DNA of 64,000 nucleotides from Micromonospora coriariae (GTDB lineage Bacteria > Actinomycetota > Actinomycetes > Mycobacteriales > Micromonosporaceae): positions 5,456,001 to 5,520,000 of the forward strand of contig NZ_LT607412.1 of the NCBI RefSeq assembly GCF_900091455.1, in the 5' to 3' direction. Below, piece after piece: positions 34,593-44,114 of the stretch. Position numbers and translations under genes: made by a program. The notes under the pieces were generated by a model. That model was not told the origin of the DNA. It saw only the letters and a program-made list of their open reading frames with translations, and searched no databases. How positions within the stretch are numbered: the stretch's first letter is position 1; each line of letters opens with the position of its first letter.

Positions 34593-35369
34593 ATGCGAAT
34601 AGCCCTGTTCGTCACCTGTCTGGCCGACACCCTGTTCCCCGAGGCGGCCAAGGCGACGGTGCGGCTGCTGGAACGGCTCGGTCACGAGGTCGTCTTTCCG
34701 CAGGATCAGACCTGCTGCGGGCAGATGCACATCAACACCGGCTATCCGGATGACGCGCTGCGCCTGGTTCGCCGGCACGTACGGACCTTCGCGCCGTACG
34801 ACGTGGTGGTGGCCCCGTCCGGGTCGTGCGTCGGTTCGGTGCGGCACCAGCACGCGACGGTGGCTCGGGGAGCCGGCGACGAGCGCCTGGCCAGTCGGGC
34901 CGAGGAGGTCGCCGGGCGCACGTACGAGCTGTCGGAGCTGCTCGTCGACGTGCTGGGGGTGACCGACGTGGGCGCCTTCTATCCGCACCGCGTGACGTAC
35001 CACCCGACCTGCCACTCGCTGCGGATGATCCGGGTGGGGGACAAGCCGCTGCGGCTGCTGCGCCAGGTGCGCGGCCTGGACCTGGTGGAGCTGCCGCAGG
35101 CCGAGCAGTGCTGCGGCTTCGGCGGCACGTTCGCGGTGAAGAACGCGGACACGTCAACGGCGATGCTGGCCGACAAGATGCGCCACGTGTTGTCCACCGG
35201 GGCCGACGTCTGTACCGCCGGGGACGCCTCCTGCCTGATGCACATCGGCGGTGGGCTGTCCCGGCTCCGGGCCGGCGTACGCACAGTGCACCTCGCGGAG
35301 ATCCTGGCCAGCACCGAGCCCGCCGGCAACGCGCCCGAGCAGGCGCAGCGGGAGGGGGTGACGGCATGA
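34593..35369 (+). CDS. lutA: L-lactate oxidation complex, cysteine-rich subunit
   Basis: 258 residues; LutA/LldE-type subunit with two CCG domains, seen as QTCCGQM and EQCCGFGGTF. With LutB and LutC it oxidises L-lactate to pyruvate. ATG at 34593 has GGAGG 7 bases upstream and starts 2 bases after the rhaB stop, so it is part of the rhamnose operon. It overlaps lutB by ATGA. Confidence 0.9.
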   Translation: MRIALFVTCLADTLFPEAAKATVRLLERLGHEVVFPQDQTCCGQMHINTGYPDDALRLVRRHVRTFAPYDVVVAPSGSCVGSVRHQHATVARGAGDERLASRAEEVAGRTYELSELLVDVLGVTDVGAFYPHRVTYHPTCHSLRMIRVGDKPLRLLRQVRGLDLVELPQAEQCCGFGGTFAVKNADTSTAMLADKMRHVLSTGADVCTAGDASCLMHIGGGLSRLRAGVRTVHLAEILASTEPAGNAPEQAQREGVTA

Positions 35370-36820
35370 GCGAGACGTTCCTCGGCATGCCGGCCACCGC
35401 GCCACGCGGTGTGGGGCACCTGCGCGGCGACGAGCCGTTCCCGGTCGCGGCCCGGCGCAGCCTCGCCGACGCCCAACTGCGCCGCAACCTCGGCCACGCC
35501 ACCGCCACGATCCGCGCGAAGTCGGCGGCGGTGATCGACGAGGTCCCCGACTGGCAGGAGCTGCGCGCGGCCGGCCGGGCCATCAAGACCGATGTGATGG
35601 CCCGCCTGCCCGAGCTGCTCGAACAACTGGAGGTGGCGGTCACCGCCGCCGGTGGCACAGTGCACTGGGCCGCCGACGCCGTCGAGGCCAACCGGATCGT
35701 CACCGACCTGGTCCGGGCCACCGGCAGCGACCGGGTCATGAAGGTCAAGTCCATGGCGACCCAGGAGATCGGCCTCAACGAGGCGCTGGAGGCCGCCGGC
35801 ATCGAACCGGTGGAGACGGACCTCGCCGAGCTGATCGTCCAGCTCGGGCGGGACAAGCCCAGCCACATTCTGGTGCCGGCGATCCATCGCAACCGGGCGG
35901 AGATCCGTGAGATCTTCCTGCGCGAGATGCCCGGCGTCGACCCGGCGCTGACCGACGAGCCGGCGACCCTGGCGGCGGCGGCCCGGCGTCACCTGCGCCG
36001 CACCTTCCTCAGCACCCGGGTCGCCGTCTCCGGTGCGAACTTCGCGGTAGCCGAGACCGGCACCCTCGCGGTGGTCGAGTCGGAGGGCAACGGCCGGATG
36101 TGCCTCACCCTGCCGGACACCCTGATCACGGTGATGGGCATCGAGAAGATCATCCCCACCTGGACGGACCTCGAGGTGTTCCTGCAACTGCTGCCCCGGG
36201 CCTCCACCGGGGAGCGGATGAACCCGTACACCTCCATGTGGTCCGGTGTCGCGCCCGGCGATGGGCCGCAGGCGTTCCACCTCGTGCTGCTGGACAACGG
36301 CCGCAGTGCGGTCCTCGCCGACGAGGTCGGCCGTCAGGCGTTGCACTGCATCCGCTGCTCCGCCTGTCTGAACGTCTGTCCCGTCTACGAGCGCACCGGC
36401 GGGCACGCGTACGGCTCGGTCTACCCCGGGCCGATCGGCGCCGTGCTCTCCCCGCAGCTGACCGGCGTGGAGGACAACGCCTCCCTGCCCTTCGCCTCCT
36501 CGCTCTGCGGGGCGTGCTTCGACGCCTGCCCCGTGATGATCGACATCCCGTCGATCCTGGTGCACCTTCGTGCCCAGCACACGGCGGCGTACCGTAGCGA
36601 GCACCGCCTGCCGAGCGCGGAGGCGATCACCATGGCCGCCGCCGCGTACACCATGGACCACCCGCAGTTGTACGAGGCCGCCCAGCGCGCCGCGCGGGTC
36701 ACCCGCTTCGCCGGCCGCCGCGGCGGCGGCCTACCCCCGCCGCTGTCCGGCTGGACCATCGGCCGCGACCTACCGCAGCCGCCGCCGCAGACCTTCCGGG
36801 AATGGTGGGCCCAACGATGA
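35366..36820 (+). CDS. lutB: L-lactate oxidation complex, iron-sulfur subunit
   Basis: 484 residues; LutB/LldF-type protein. The N-terminal LUD domain (about 60-290) is followed by two 4Fe-4S motifs, CIRCSACLNVCPVY and CGACFDACPV, giving electron transfer from lactate. ATG at 35366 overlaps lutA; the frame open upstream to 34826 is a shadow of lutA. Overlaps lutC by ATGA. Confidence 0.9.
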   Translation: MSETFLGMPATAPRGVGHLRGDEPFPVAARRSLADAQLRRNLGHATATIRAKSAAVIDEVPDWQELRAAGRAIKTDVMARLPELLEQLEVAVTAAGGTVHWAADAVEANRIVTDLVRATGSDRVMKVKSMATQEIGLNEALEAAGIEPVETDLAELIVQLGRDKPSHILVPAIHRNRAEIREIFLREMPGVDPALTDEPATLAAAARRHLRRTFLSTRVAVSGANFAVAETGTLAVVESEGNGRMCLTLPDTLITVMGIEKIIPTWTDLEVFLQLLPRASTGERMNPYTSMWSGVAPGDGPQAFHLVLLDNGRSAVLADEVGRQALHCIRCSACLNVCPVYERTGGHAYGSVYPGPIGAVLSPQLTGVEDNASLPFASSLCGACFDACPVMIDIPSILVHLRAQHTAAYRSEHRLPSAEAITMAAAAYTMDHPQLYEAAQRAARVTRFAGRRGGGLPPPLSGWTIGRDLPQPPPQTFREWWAQR

Positions 36821-37431
36821 CCTCCCGCGAGTTGATCCTCGGCCGCCTCCGCGCCGCTCTCGGCCCTACCCCGAGCGCCCCTGCCGAGGTGGCGCGGGAC
36901 TACCGGCCGGCCGGCGGCGCCGTCGACCTCGACGTCCTGGTGCACCGGCTCACCGACTACCGGGCCACCGTGCACAGGTGTGCCGACGATGAGGTCGCGC
37001 AGGTCGTCGACGCCATCCTCGGCGGCCGACGCGTCGTGGTCCCCCCGGGACTGCCACGGCACTGGCTGCCCGACACCGTCCAGGTGCTGACCGACGACGA
37101 TCTTCCGAGGGACCAGGTCGACGCGGCCGACGGGGTGGTCACCGCGGCGGCGGTGGCCGTCGCCGAGACCGGGACCGTCATCCTCGACGCGGGCCCGTCC
37201 CAGGGCAGAAGGGTCATCACACTCCTGCCCGACGTGCACATCTGCGTGCTCCGTACCGATCAGGTCGTCGCCGGGGTGCCGGACGCCCTCGCGCGCCTCG
37301 ACCCGGGCCGCCCGCTCACCTGGATCAGCGGCCCGTCCGCCACCAGCGACATCGAACTCAACCGGGTCGAGGGCGTCCATGGCCCCCGCAACCTGCACGT
37401 CGTGATCGTTCCGGCTGACCAGTCACGGTAG
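36817..37431 (+). CDS. lutC: L-lactate oxidation complex, LutC subunit
   Basis: 204-residue LUD-domain protein with VTAAAVAVAETGTVILDAG and LLPDVHICVLRTDQVV, both typical of LutC. ATG at 36817 overlaps the lutB stop. It is the last gene of the rhamnose-lactate run; the next gene begins 196 bases later. Confidence 0.88.
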   Translation: MTSRELILGRLRAALGPTPSAPAEVARDYRPAGGAVDLDVLVHRLTDYRATVHRCADDEVAQVVDAILGGRRVVVPPGLPRHWLPDTVQVLTDDDLPRDQVDAADGVVTAAAVAVAETGTVILDAGPSQGRRVITLLPDVHICVLRTDQVVAGVPDALARLDPGRPLTWISGPSATSDIELNRVEGVHGPRNLHVVIVPADQSR

Positions 37432-37627
37432 GCGACCGCTCGGGCACGTCGTCCCGTTACGGGCCGGCTGTCCGGTGTACCGAGCGTGACGAGTGCCGCA
37501 CTGCTCACAACGACTCGACGTGATCTAGGTACGGCTTGTCCGATCAGGTAGCGTCGCCTGTCACACCGTCTTCGCACCAACCCTGGCTGCCCGCCCGCAC
37601 GGGGAGCCGAACCGGAGGGACACAGCC

Positions 37628-38446
37628 GTGAGGTTCCACAGCGCAGCCCGCAAGGCCGGCCTCGTCGCGGCGATCGCCGCCCTGTCGCTCAGCGCGGGAT
37701 GCGCCAAGAAGGACGAGGGCCAGGTCCAGGCGAACGGGGTCAAGCTCGTCCAGGCCGGCAAGCTGACCGTCTGCACCCACCTGCCGTACCCGCCGTTCCA
37801 GTCGAAGGACGCCAGCGGCAAGGTCGTCGGGTTCGACGTCGACCTCATGGACCTGGTCGCCAAGGACCTCGGCGTCGAGCAGACGATCGTCGACACCCCG
37901 TTCGAGGGCATCAAGTCCGGCCAGGACCTCAACACGGGCAAGTGCGACGCCGCCGCCGCCGGCATGACGATCACCGGGGAACGGCAGAAGGTCATGAACT
38001 TCTCCGATCCCTACTTCGACGCCACCCAGGCGATGCTGGTCAAGACCGGCAAGCCCTACAAGTCGCTCGACGACCTCAAGGGCAAGAAGCTCGGCGTCCA
38101 GGCGGCGACCACCGGCCGTGACTACGCCCGGAAGTTCGAGAAGGAGAAGGGCCTCCAACTCGTCGAGTTCGAGGACCTCGCCGCCCTGCAGCAGGCCGTC
38201 TCCAACGGTCAGGTCGAGGCCGCCATCAACGACCTGCCGGTCTGGACCGAGTACCTCAAGGAGAACCCGGGCGGCTTCGCCGTCGCGGCCGAGTTCGACA
38301 CCGGCGAGCAGTACGGGTTCTCGGTGAAGAAGGACACCAACCCGGAACTGCTCAAGAAGATCAACGAGGCGCTGACCAAGGCCAAGCAGGACGGCACGTA
38401 CGACACGATCTACGAGAAGTGGATCGGCAAGCGGCCGAGCGCGTGA
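37628..38446 (+). CDS. Polar amino acid ABC substrate-binding lipoprotein
   Basis: 272 residues, family 3 (glutamine/cystine-like) solute-binding protein. Signal peptide with lipobox LSAGC (Cys 25), then LTVCTHLPYPPFQSKD and GFDVDLMDLVAKDLGV, the hallmark opening. GTG at 37628 after GGAGGGACACAGCC. A very stable hairpin follows its stop. With the two genes downstream it forms a complete importer; the amino acid is not predictable. Confidence 0.87.
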   Translation: MRFHSAARKAGLVAAIAALSLSAGCAKKDEGQVQANGVKLVQAGKLTVCTHLPYPPFQSKDASGKVVGFDVDLMDLVAKDLGVEQTIVDTPFEGIKSGQDLNTGKCDAAAAGMTITGERQKVMNFSDPYFDATQAMLVKTGKPYKSLDDLKGKKLGVQAATTGRDYARKFEKEKGLQLVEFEDLAALQQAVSNGQVEAAINDLPVWTEYLKENPGGFAVAAEFDTGEQYGFSVKKDTNPELLKKINEALTKAKQDGTYDTIYEKWIGKRPSA

Positions 38447-38461
38447 CCGAAGCTGTTGGCA

Positions 38462-38488
38462 GGAGGGCGCGCGACTCGCGCGCCCTCC
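38462..38488 (+). terminator. Intra-operon hairpin after binding-protein gene
   Basis: GGAGGGCGCGCG-ACT-CGCGCGCCCTCC, 12 perfect base pairs (the innermost probably open), between the binding-protein and permease genes. Same placement as the hairpin at 29443-29477. Confidence 0.7.
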
Positions 38489-38522
38489 GTGTAGGCACCC
38501 CCCGGGAACTCAAGGAGCGAAC

Positions 38523-39317
38523 GTGAAGCTGCGACGCCGCCAGCGAGAGCGGCTGTCCCTCTGGCTCCAGTACCTGGCCTTCATCGCCGTCATCGCCGTG
38601 GCGGTCTATGCCGCGGACTGGGGCAGGCTGAGAGCGGCGTTCTTCCGCGTCGACATCATCGAGTCGATGTTCCCGACGATCATCACCGTCGCGCTGCGCA
38701 ACACGATCCTCTACACGCTGGGCGCCTTCGCCTTCGGCCTCGTGTTCGGCACGATCCTCGCGCTGATGCGGCTGTCCCGGGTCGCTCCGTACCGCTGGGT
38801 GGCGACCGCGTACATCGAGCTGTTCCGGGGTCTGCCCGCCCTGCTGGTGCTCTTCCTCGTCGGGTACGGCATCCCCATCGCCTTCCCGGAGCGGGAGATT
38901 CCCGGTGGCGTGTTCGGTTCGATCGCGATCGGTCTGGGGTTGACCGCCGCGGCGTACATGGCCGAGACCATCCGGGCCGGCATCCAGGCGGTGCCGAAGG
39001 GACAGATGGAGGCGGCGCGCACCCTCGGCATGTCGCACTTCACCGCCATGCGCACCATCGTCATTCCGCAGGCGTTCCGGATCGTCATTCCGCCGCTGAC
39101 GAACGAACTGATCCTGCTCACCAAGGACTCGTCGCTCGCCTATGTGCTCGGCGTGACCGCGCAGACCATCGAGGTCACCAAGTTCGGCCGGGACATGCTG
39201 AACGACCGGGTCAACGCCACCCCGCTGCTGGTGGCCGGCCTCGCCTACCTGGCCATCACCCTGCCCCTGTCCCAGGTGGTACGACGCCTCGAACTCCGCT
39301 ACGCCAAGGCTCGGTGA
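38523..39317 (+). CDS. Polar amino acid ABC permease
   Basis: 264-residue HisM/GlnP-type permease with about five membrane helices. N-terminal [19 protein letters not shown] and the cytoplasmic EAA loop [20 protein letters not shown] are clear. GTG at 38523 has AAGGAG 6 bases before. It is followed at once by the ATPase gene. Confidence 0.87.
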   Translation: MKLRRRQRERLSLWLQYLAFIAVIAVAVYAADWGRLRAAFFRVDIIESMFPTIITVALRNTILYTLGAFAFGLVFGTILALMRLSRVAPYRWVATAYIELFRGLPALLVLFLVGYGIPIAFPEREIPGGVFGSIAIGLGLTAAAYMAETIRAGIQAVPKGQMEAARTLGMSHFTAMRTIVIPQAFRIVIPPLTNELILLTKDSSLAYVLGVTAQTIEVTKFGRDMLNDRVNATPLLVAGLAYLAITLPLSQVVRRLELRYAKAR

Positions 39318-39322
39318 CCCGC

Positions 39323-40162
39323 ATGACGACTCCCCAACCCCGGCCCGCCGTCGAGATCCGCGATCTGCACAAGTCGTTCGGGCCGCTCGAAGTGCTCAAG
39401 GGCATCGACTTCGAGGTCGACCACGGCGAGGTGGTCTGCGTCATCGGGCCGTCCGGGTCCGGCAAGTCGACGCTGCTGCGCTGCGTCAACCTGCTGGAGG
39501 AGCCGACCGCCGGCAAGATCTGGGTCAACGGCGTCGAGGTGACCGACCCGGACGTCGAGATCGACACCGTACGCCGCGGCATCGGCATGGTCTTCCAGTC
39601 GTTCAACCTCTTCCCGCACCTGACCGTGCTGGACAACCTCACCATCGCCCAACGTCGGGTGCTCCGCCGCGGCCGCGGCGAGGCCGAGCGGATCGCGCGG
39701 GACAACCTCGAGCGGGTCGGCCTGACCGACAAGGCCGCAGCGTTCCCGGCCCAGCTCTCCGGCGGGCAGCAGCAGCGCGCGGCGATCGCCCGGTCGCTGT
39801 CGATGGAGCCCAAGCTGATGCTCTTCGACGAGCCGACCTCCGCCCTCGACCCGGAACTGGTCGGCGACGTGCTCACCGTCATGCGCAAGCTGGCCGAGGA
39901 CGGCATGACGATGCTGGTGGTCACCCACGAGATGGCGTTCGCCCGGGACGTCGCCGACCGGGTCGTGTTCATGGATGGCGGCGTGGTGGTCGAGCAGGGC
40001 CCGCCGCGGGAGGTCCTCGGCGCGCCGCAGCACGAACGCACCCGCTCGTTCCTCTCCCGGGTCCTCGACCCGACCCATGTCGCGCAGCTCGGTCAGCCCG
40101 ACCAGGCCCCGGAGCCCCCGGAGCCGCCGCACCTGCCGGCCGACGACCGCCACAACCTGTGA
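39323..40162 (+). CDS. Polar amino acid ABC ATPase
   Basis: 279-residue GlnQ/HisP-type ATPase: Walker [10 protein letters not shown], signature [15 protein letters not shown], Walker [16 protein letters not shown]-loop [17 protein letters not shown] 30-residue acidic, proline-rich C-terminal tail is extra. ATG at 39323 has GGTGA 5 bases before; GTG at 39314, overlapping the permease stop, would add MTR. Confidence 0.88.
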   Translation: MTTPQPRPAVEIRDLHKSFGPLEVLKGIDFEVDHGEVVCVIGPSGSGKSTLLRCVNLLEEPTAGKIWVNGVEVTDPDVEIDTVRRGIGMVFQSFNLFPHLTVLDNLTIAQRRVLRRGRGEAERIARDNLERVGLTDKAAAFPAQLSGGQQQRAAIARSLSMEPKLMLFDEPTSALDPELVGDVLTVMRKLAEDGMTMLVVTHEMAFARDVADRVVFMDGGVVVEQGPPREVLGAPQHERTRSFLSRVLDPTHVAQLGQPDQAPEPPEPPHLPADDRHNL

Positions 40163-40188
40163 CCGCCGTTCCGTCGACAACCGGCGGT
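40162..40188. terminator. Hairpin between convergent genes
   Basis: ACCGCCG (40162-40168) pairs with CGGCGGT (40182-40188), 7 bases, 13-base loop, in the short gap between the ABC ATPase gene and the convergent carboxypeptidase gene. Confidence 0.4.
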
Positions 40189-40197
40189 GCCCGATTC

Positions 40198-41403
40198 CTA
40201 CCGCCTGCCGGCTTCCTGTCGCGCACCTCTGCGCCGCCACGGGGCCGCCAGGAACAGGACGGCCAGCACGACGGCAGCGCCGAGACCGAGCCCGGTGTGC
40301 AGCGGGATTGAGGATTCACCGGTCGGGGCGGGGCGCTCGCCCTTGACGGGGACGACGGGGCTGTCGTGCTTCTTCTCCTCGGGTGTGACGAGGCGGCCGA
40401 CGGAGGCGTCGCGGGGCAGGGCGTAGCCCCAGTTGAGCAGCGCCGCGGCCTCGCCCAGGCTCCCCAGCGGCGCGGTCTCCGCTCCGAGTAGGGTCACCGC
40501 GAGCCGTCGACCGTCGCGTTCGGCCACACCGACGTACGTCTGCCGAGCCAGGTCGGTGAAGCCCGTCTTCCCCCCGAGCGTCCCCGGATAGCGGCCCAGC
40601 AGCGTGTTGTCGTGAGTGATGGCGAATGCCGGGTTTCCCGGCCCTGCCGGTATCTGCGCCACCGTCGTCGCTATGTACCGCCGGAAGTCCTCCCTGGCGA
40701 AGGTGGCCCGTGCGATCAGCGCGAGGTCGTACGCGCTGGTGTACTGGCCGGGGCCGTCCAGGCCCGAGGGCGTTGCGGCGTGGGTCTGGTTCGCGCGCAG
40801 CCGACGCGCCTCGTCGTTCATCGCCTCGACCCCGCCCGGCCTGCCCGCACTGCCGCCGCCGAGCCGAGCCAGCACGTTGGCCGCGTCGTTTCCCGACTTG
40901 AGCAGCAACCCCAGCCACAGGCTCTCGATGGAGTACCGGCCACCCGCGACCACGCCCATCAGCGAACTGGCCGGATCGAGATCGCGCAGATCGGCCCTGG
41001 TCACCTCGACCATCTGGCTCGGATCCAGGCGGGGCATCAGCGATGCCGCCAGCAGCAGCTTCTGCACGCTCGCCGGCGTTCGGCGCTCGTGCGGGCCGCA
41101 TCCGCCCAGGACCTCACCACTGTTGAGGTCCGCCACGAGCCATGACGTGGCCGTCACTGCCGGCGCCATCGGTGCTCCCACGGGGATGGCCAGGCCTGCC
41201 GTCGCCAGCGCCTGCCCGCCGACCGCCCGGTCGGTGGGGTCGACCGGCGGCGGGGACGGCATGGCGGGCGGTGGAGTCGGCGGCTTCACGGCCGGGCACG
41301 GCACGTACGGCGCGGCTGAGGCCCGCACTGGTAGTGGAATCGCCACAGCGGGCATGACCAGCATCGCGCTGAGCGTCACGGCGGCAAACCGAAAGTCGGT
41401 CAC
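40198..41403 (-). CDS. D-alanyl-D-alanine carboxypeptidase
   Basis: Serine peptidase S11 (DacA/PBP5 type) trimming the terminal D-Ala of peptidoglycan peptides. The three active-site motifs are SVQK, SGN and KTG (LGGKTGFTD). It has an N-terminal signal segment (FAAVTLSAMLVMPAVAIPLP), a proline-rich stretch, and a C-terminal membrane helix (GLGAAVVLAVLFLAAPW), so it is anchored outside. GTG at 41403 gives the better signal peptide (401 residues) with TACGTT close upstream, perhaps leaderless; GTG at 41457 would add 18 residues. Confidence 0.87.
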   Translation of the reverse strand: MTDFRFAAVTLSAMLVMPAVAIPLPVRASAAPYVPCPAVKPPTPPPAMPSPPPVDPTDRAVGGQALATAGLAIPVGAPMAPAVTATSWLVADLNSGEVLGGCGPHERRTPASVQKLLLAASLMPRLDPSQMVEVTRADLRDLDPASSLMGVVAGGRYSIESLWLGLLLKSGNDAANVLARLGGGSAGRPGGVEAMNDEARRLRANQTHAATPSGLDGPGQYTSAYDLALIARATFAREDFRRYIATTVAQIPAGPGNPAFAITHDNTLLGRYPGTLGGKTGFTDLARQTYVGVAERDGRRLAVTLLGAETAPLGSLGEAAALLNWGYALPRDASVGRLVTPEEKKHDSPVVPVKGERPAPTGESSIPLHTGLGLGAAVVLAVLFLAAPWRRRGARQEAGRR

Positions 41404-41581
41404 GTCAACGAACGTAATCGTCAGCGGGCTTGACGCCGGTCGAATTGGCGAAAGCACGCCGGGTCGTCGCGTTCGGGCAGCCTGTCTGCGCCATTAGCGT
41501 CCGCGATGACCCGTCTCTGTGTCTTTTCGCGAGTGCAGCGGTTGGCGAACATCTTCCCCGCGTGGGTCTACTGTCCTCGCC

Positions 41582-42040
41582 ATGAGATTTCGTACGACGC
41601 TGTTCCTCGGCGGCAGGACGGCCACCGGCATGACAGTGCCGGCGGAGATTGTGCAGGCCCTCGGTTCCGGCAAGAAACCGCAGGTCACGGTTACCATCAA
41701 CGGCTACACCTACCGGAGCACTGTGGCCGTCTACGGCGGGCAGTTCATGCTCCCCGTCGCCGCCGAGGTGCGTGCCGGTGCGGGTATCGCCGCGGGAGAT
41801 GAGATCGACGTCGACCTGGAGCTGGACACCGCGCCGCGAGTGGTCGACGTTCCGGCGGATCTGGCCGTTGCGCTCGACGCGGAGCCGGGCGCCAGGCGGC
41901 AGTTCGAGGCGCTGTCGTACTCGAACAAACGCCAGCACGTGCTTTCGGTCGAAGGTGCGAAGACCCCGGAGACCCGGCAACGACGGGTGGCCAAGGTCGT
42001 CGCGGCGCTGCTCGACCTGGCAGCGGGGCGCGGCGGGTGA
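41582..42040 (+). CDS. DUF1905 / YdeI-OmpD-associated family protein
   Basis: 152-residue cytosolic protein. The first 95 residues are a DUF1905 beta domain (FRTTLFLGGRTATGMTVPAE, then AGDEIDVDLELDT) and the C-terminal part (AEPGARRQFEALSYSNKRQH) matches the YdeI/OmpD-associated helical region. Function is not established. TACTGT about 8 bases before the ATG could give a leaderless message. Confidence 0.78.
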   Translation: MRFRTTLFLGGRTATGMTVPAEIVQALGSGKKPQVTVTINGYTYRSTVAVYGGQFMLPVAAEVRAGAGIAAGDEIDVDLELDTAPRVVDVPADLAVALDAEPGARRQFEALSYSNKRQHVLSVEGAKTPETRQRRVAKVVAALLDLAAGRGG

Positions 42041-42057
42041 GCGCAAGGAAAACGCCG

Positions 42058-42079
42058 CGCTGCCGGTGAGCCGGCGGCG
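42058..42079. terminator. Hairpin between convergent genes
   Basis: CGCTGCCGG-TGAG-CCGGCGGCG, a 9-base-pair stem with one G-T pair, between the DUF1905 gene and the convergent reductase gene. Confidence 0.5.
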
Positions 42080-42094
42080 ATGGACTCCTGTGAT

Positions 42095-42652
42095 TCAGCG
42101 CGCGCGGCGGTAGTGCATGGCCACCGCGCCGTTGCGGAGCGGCTCCGCTGAGAGCAGCTCGAGCTGGCGCGTGCCAGGCAGCCCGCCCTGGTGCAGCGTC
42201 GGGCCGTGGCCGGCGATCCTGGGATGGACGAGCATCTTGTACTCGTCGATCAGGTCCATCCGGTCGAGCTCGGTCGCGAGCTTGCCGCTTCCGAGGAGGA
42301 CACCGGCCGGGGTCTCGTCCTTGAGCTTCTGCACGCCCTCGCGCAGATCACCGGCGATGTGGTGGCTGTTGGCCCACGGGAAGTCCTTGCGCGTCGACGA
42401 CACCACGTACTTGGGTTTGGCCTCCAGCTTGACCGCCCACTCGCGCATGGCCGGCGGCGCCTCCTCGCCGCCGCGGGCGACGGCCGGCCAGTAGCTCTCC
42501 ATCATCTCGTAGGTGACGCGACCCCAGAGCATTGCCCCGCCCTCGTCCATGAGACGGGTGAAGAAGGCGTGCGTCTCGTCGTCGGCGATCCCCTCCTGAT
42601 GGTCGACGCAACCGTCCAGGGTGACGTTGAGGCTGAAGATGAGCGGTCCCAT
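42095..42652 (-). CDS. Dihydrofolate reductase-like (RibD C-terminal) protein
   Basis: 185 residues with the RibD_C/DHFR-like fold. MGPLIFSLNVTLDGCVD opens the sheet; AMLWGRVTYEMMESYWP and GVLLGSGKLATEL are the nucleotide-binding parts. Family members are NADPH-dependent reductases of unknown substrate. ATG at 42652 (MGPLIF...) is chosen over the frame's longer start because the family begins here; TAGACT lies 8 bases before it, so translation may be leaderless. Confidence 0.82.
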   Translation of the reverse strand: MGPLIFSLNVTLDGCVDHQEGIADDETHAFFTRLMDEGGAMLWGRVTYEMMESYWPAVARGGEEAPPAMREWAVKLEAKPKYVVSSTRKDFPWANSHHIAGDLREGVQKLKDETPAGVLLGSGKLATELDRMDLIDEYKMLVHPRIAGHGPTLHQGGLPGTRQLELLSAEPLRNGAVAMHYRRAR

Positions 42653-42912
42653 GGCCGGCGAGTCTAACGCCACTACGGCGTCGGCCCAGGCGGGCGACGC
42701 GTCAGCGAACTCGCGGGCTGGCCGACGAATGCGTTACGGCCGACGAGCCGACCCGGACCTGCGGCGGGGTGGAAGGGAGTCCATGGGCCCGCTCGTCGCC
42801 CGGATGTGGAGTGAGGCCGGTCAAGGCCGGGCGGCAGCGCATCCACATCCACCAGCGCCTGTCGCGTGGTACGACTGCTCGACAGACAGAAGCGGCGGAA
42901 ACGGGTTGATCG
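42653..42912. other. Divergent intergenic region
   Basis: 260 bases between the reductase and LtrA genes. Apart from the possible -10 at 42661-42666 (minus strand) nothing distinct was seen; the open frames in it do not look like protein. Confidence 0.4.
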
Positions 42913-44079
42913 ATGACAAGTGGGGCAGGCCGGCTGCGGCGGAGACCCGAGAAACCGAAGGTGACAGGCCTGGAACTGTTGTTCGACGTGGTGTTCGTTC
43001 TCGCGCTCGCACAGCTGTCGACTCTGCTGGAGGAGGATACGAGCTGGACCGGCGCCGTCCAGACGCTGATCTTGCTGCTTCCCCTGTCGGTCGTCTGGGC
43101 CGTTACCGCAGAGGAATGCGATAAGTACGACCCGCAACAACTGCCGATACAGCTGCTGGTCCTCGGAGCCCTTCTCGGCACACTGGTGATGGCCGCCGCG
43201 GCGCCTGAAGCGTTCGGCGAACGGGGCCTTTACTTCGCCGGCGCGTACCTCGCCATCCAGCTCGGTGCCTCCGGCATCCTCGTGCATCTGCTGCGTGGCG
43301 GCGAGATGCAGCGCTCCGAGGCGCGGGAGGCCTTCTGGTTCGGCGTGTCCGCGGTGCCGTGGATCGTCGGCGCGATCATGCATGGTTGGGCCCGTGCGGT
43401 GCTGTGGGCGCTGGCGTTGGCCGTGGAATACCTGGCTGCCGTTCTCCGCCTACCCACACCAGGGCTTGGCCGCGGGCGAGCGACGGAGTTCGGGTACTCC
43501 GGTGAGCACCTCGCCGACCGGTGCCGGCAATTCTTCACCATCGCGCTCGGCGAGCTGATCCTCGTGACCGGGCTGACGCTCGACCAGAGCGGGTTTCGGG
43601 TTGCGACCTTTGCAGCGGTATTGGCAGCGTTCGCCACCACTGTGCTGCTATGGCGCGTCTACTTCTACAGTGCCGGGGAACAGCAATCGAAGGCCCTCGC
43701 AGAAGCCTCCGGACCGGTTCACGGACGCCCAGTGGTTTTCGCCCATCCGATCCTGGTCGCCGCCGTCATTGCAATTTCGATCAGCTACAAGTTCGTGATT
43801 TCGCATCCGCTCGGACGCACACCGCCGGCCTGGGTCGCCCTCATCGTCGGCGGACCCGCATTGTTCCTCGCCGGGCGCGGCTTCTTGGAGTACGCCGTCT
43901 TCCGCCGAGTGTCCTGGGATCGGCCGATCGCAATCCTCGTGCTCGTCGTCATCTCACCGGCGATGATCCTGGTGCCGCCGGTCGGGGCCGCCAGCGCCGC
44001 TGCCCTCGTCCTGGCCGGGGTCGCCTTGGTCGACACCGCACGTGGGCCACGACGCGGCCAGCCGGCAGGAGCCGGCTAG
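42913..44079 (+). CDS. Low temperature requirement protein A, copy 1
   Basis: 388-residue polytopic membrane protein of the LtrA family, about 10-12 helices. The diagnostic start VTGLELLFDVVFVLALAQLS and the central HLADRCRQFFTIALGELI are present. The role is unknown; it is named from Listeria growth at low temperature. A second, diverged copy lies at 62322-63521. An in-frame stop sits directly before ATG 42913, fixing the maximal length; the ribosome site is weak. Confidence 0.85.
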   Translation: MTSGAGRLRRRPEKPKVTGLELLFDVVFVLALAQLSTLLEEDTSWTGAVQTLILLLPLSVVWAVTAEECDKYDPQQLPIQLLVLGALLGTLVMAAAAPEAFGERGLYFAGAYLAIQLGASGILVHLLRGGEMQRSEAREAFWFGVSAVPWIVGAIMHGWARAVLWALALAVEYLAAVLRLPTPGLGRGRATEFGYSGEHLADRCRQFFTIALGELILVTGLTLDQSGFRVATFAAVLAAFATTVLLWRVYFYSAGEQQSKALAEASGPVHGRPVVFAHPILVAAVIAISISYKFVISHPLGRTPPAWVALIVGGPALFLAGRGFLEYAVFRRVSWDRPIAILVLVVISPAMILVPPVGAASAAALVLAGVALVDTARGPRRGQPAGAG

Positions 44080-44114
44080 TGCTAGTCCGAGGTGCGGTTG
44101 TGCTGCGCGCGCGG

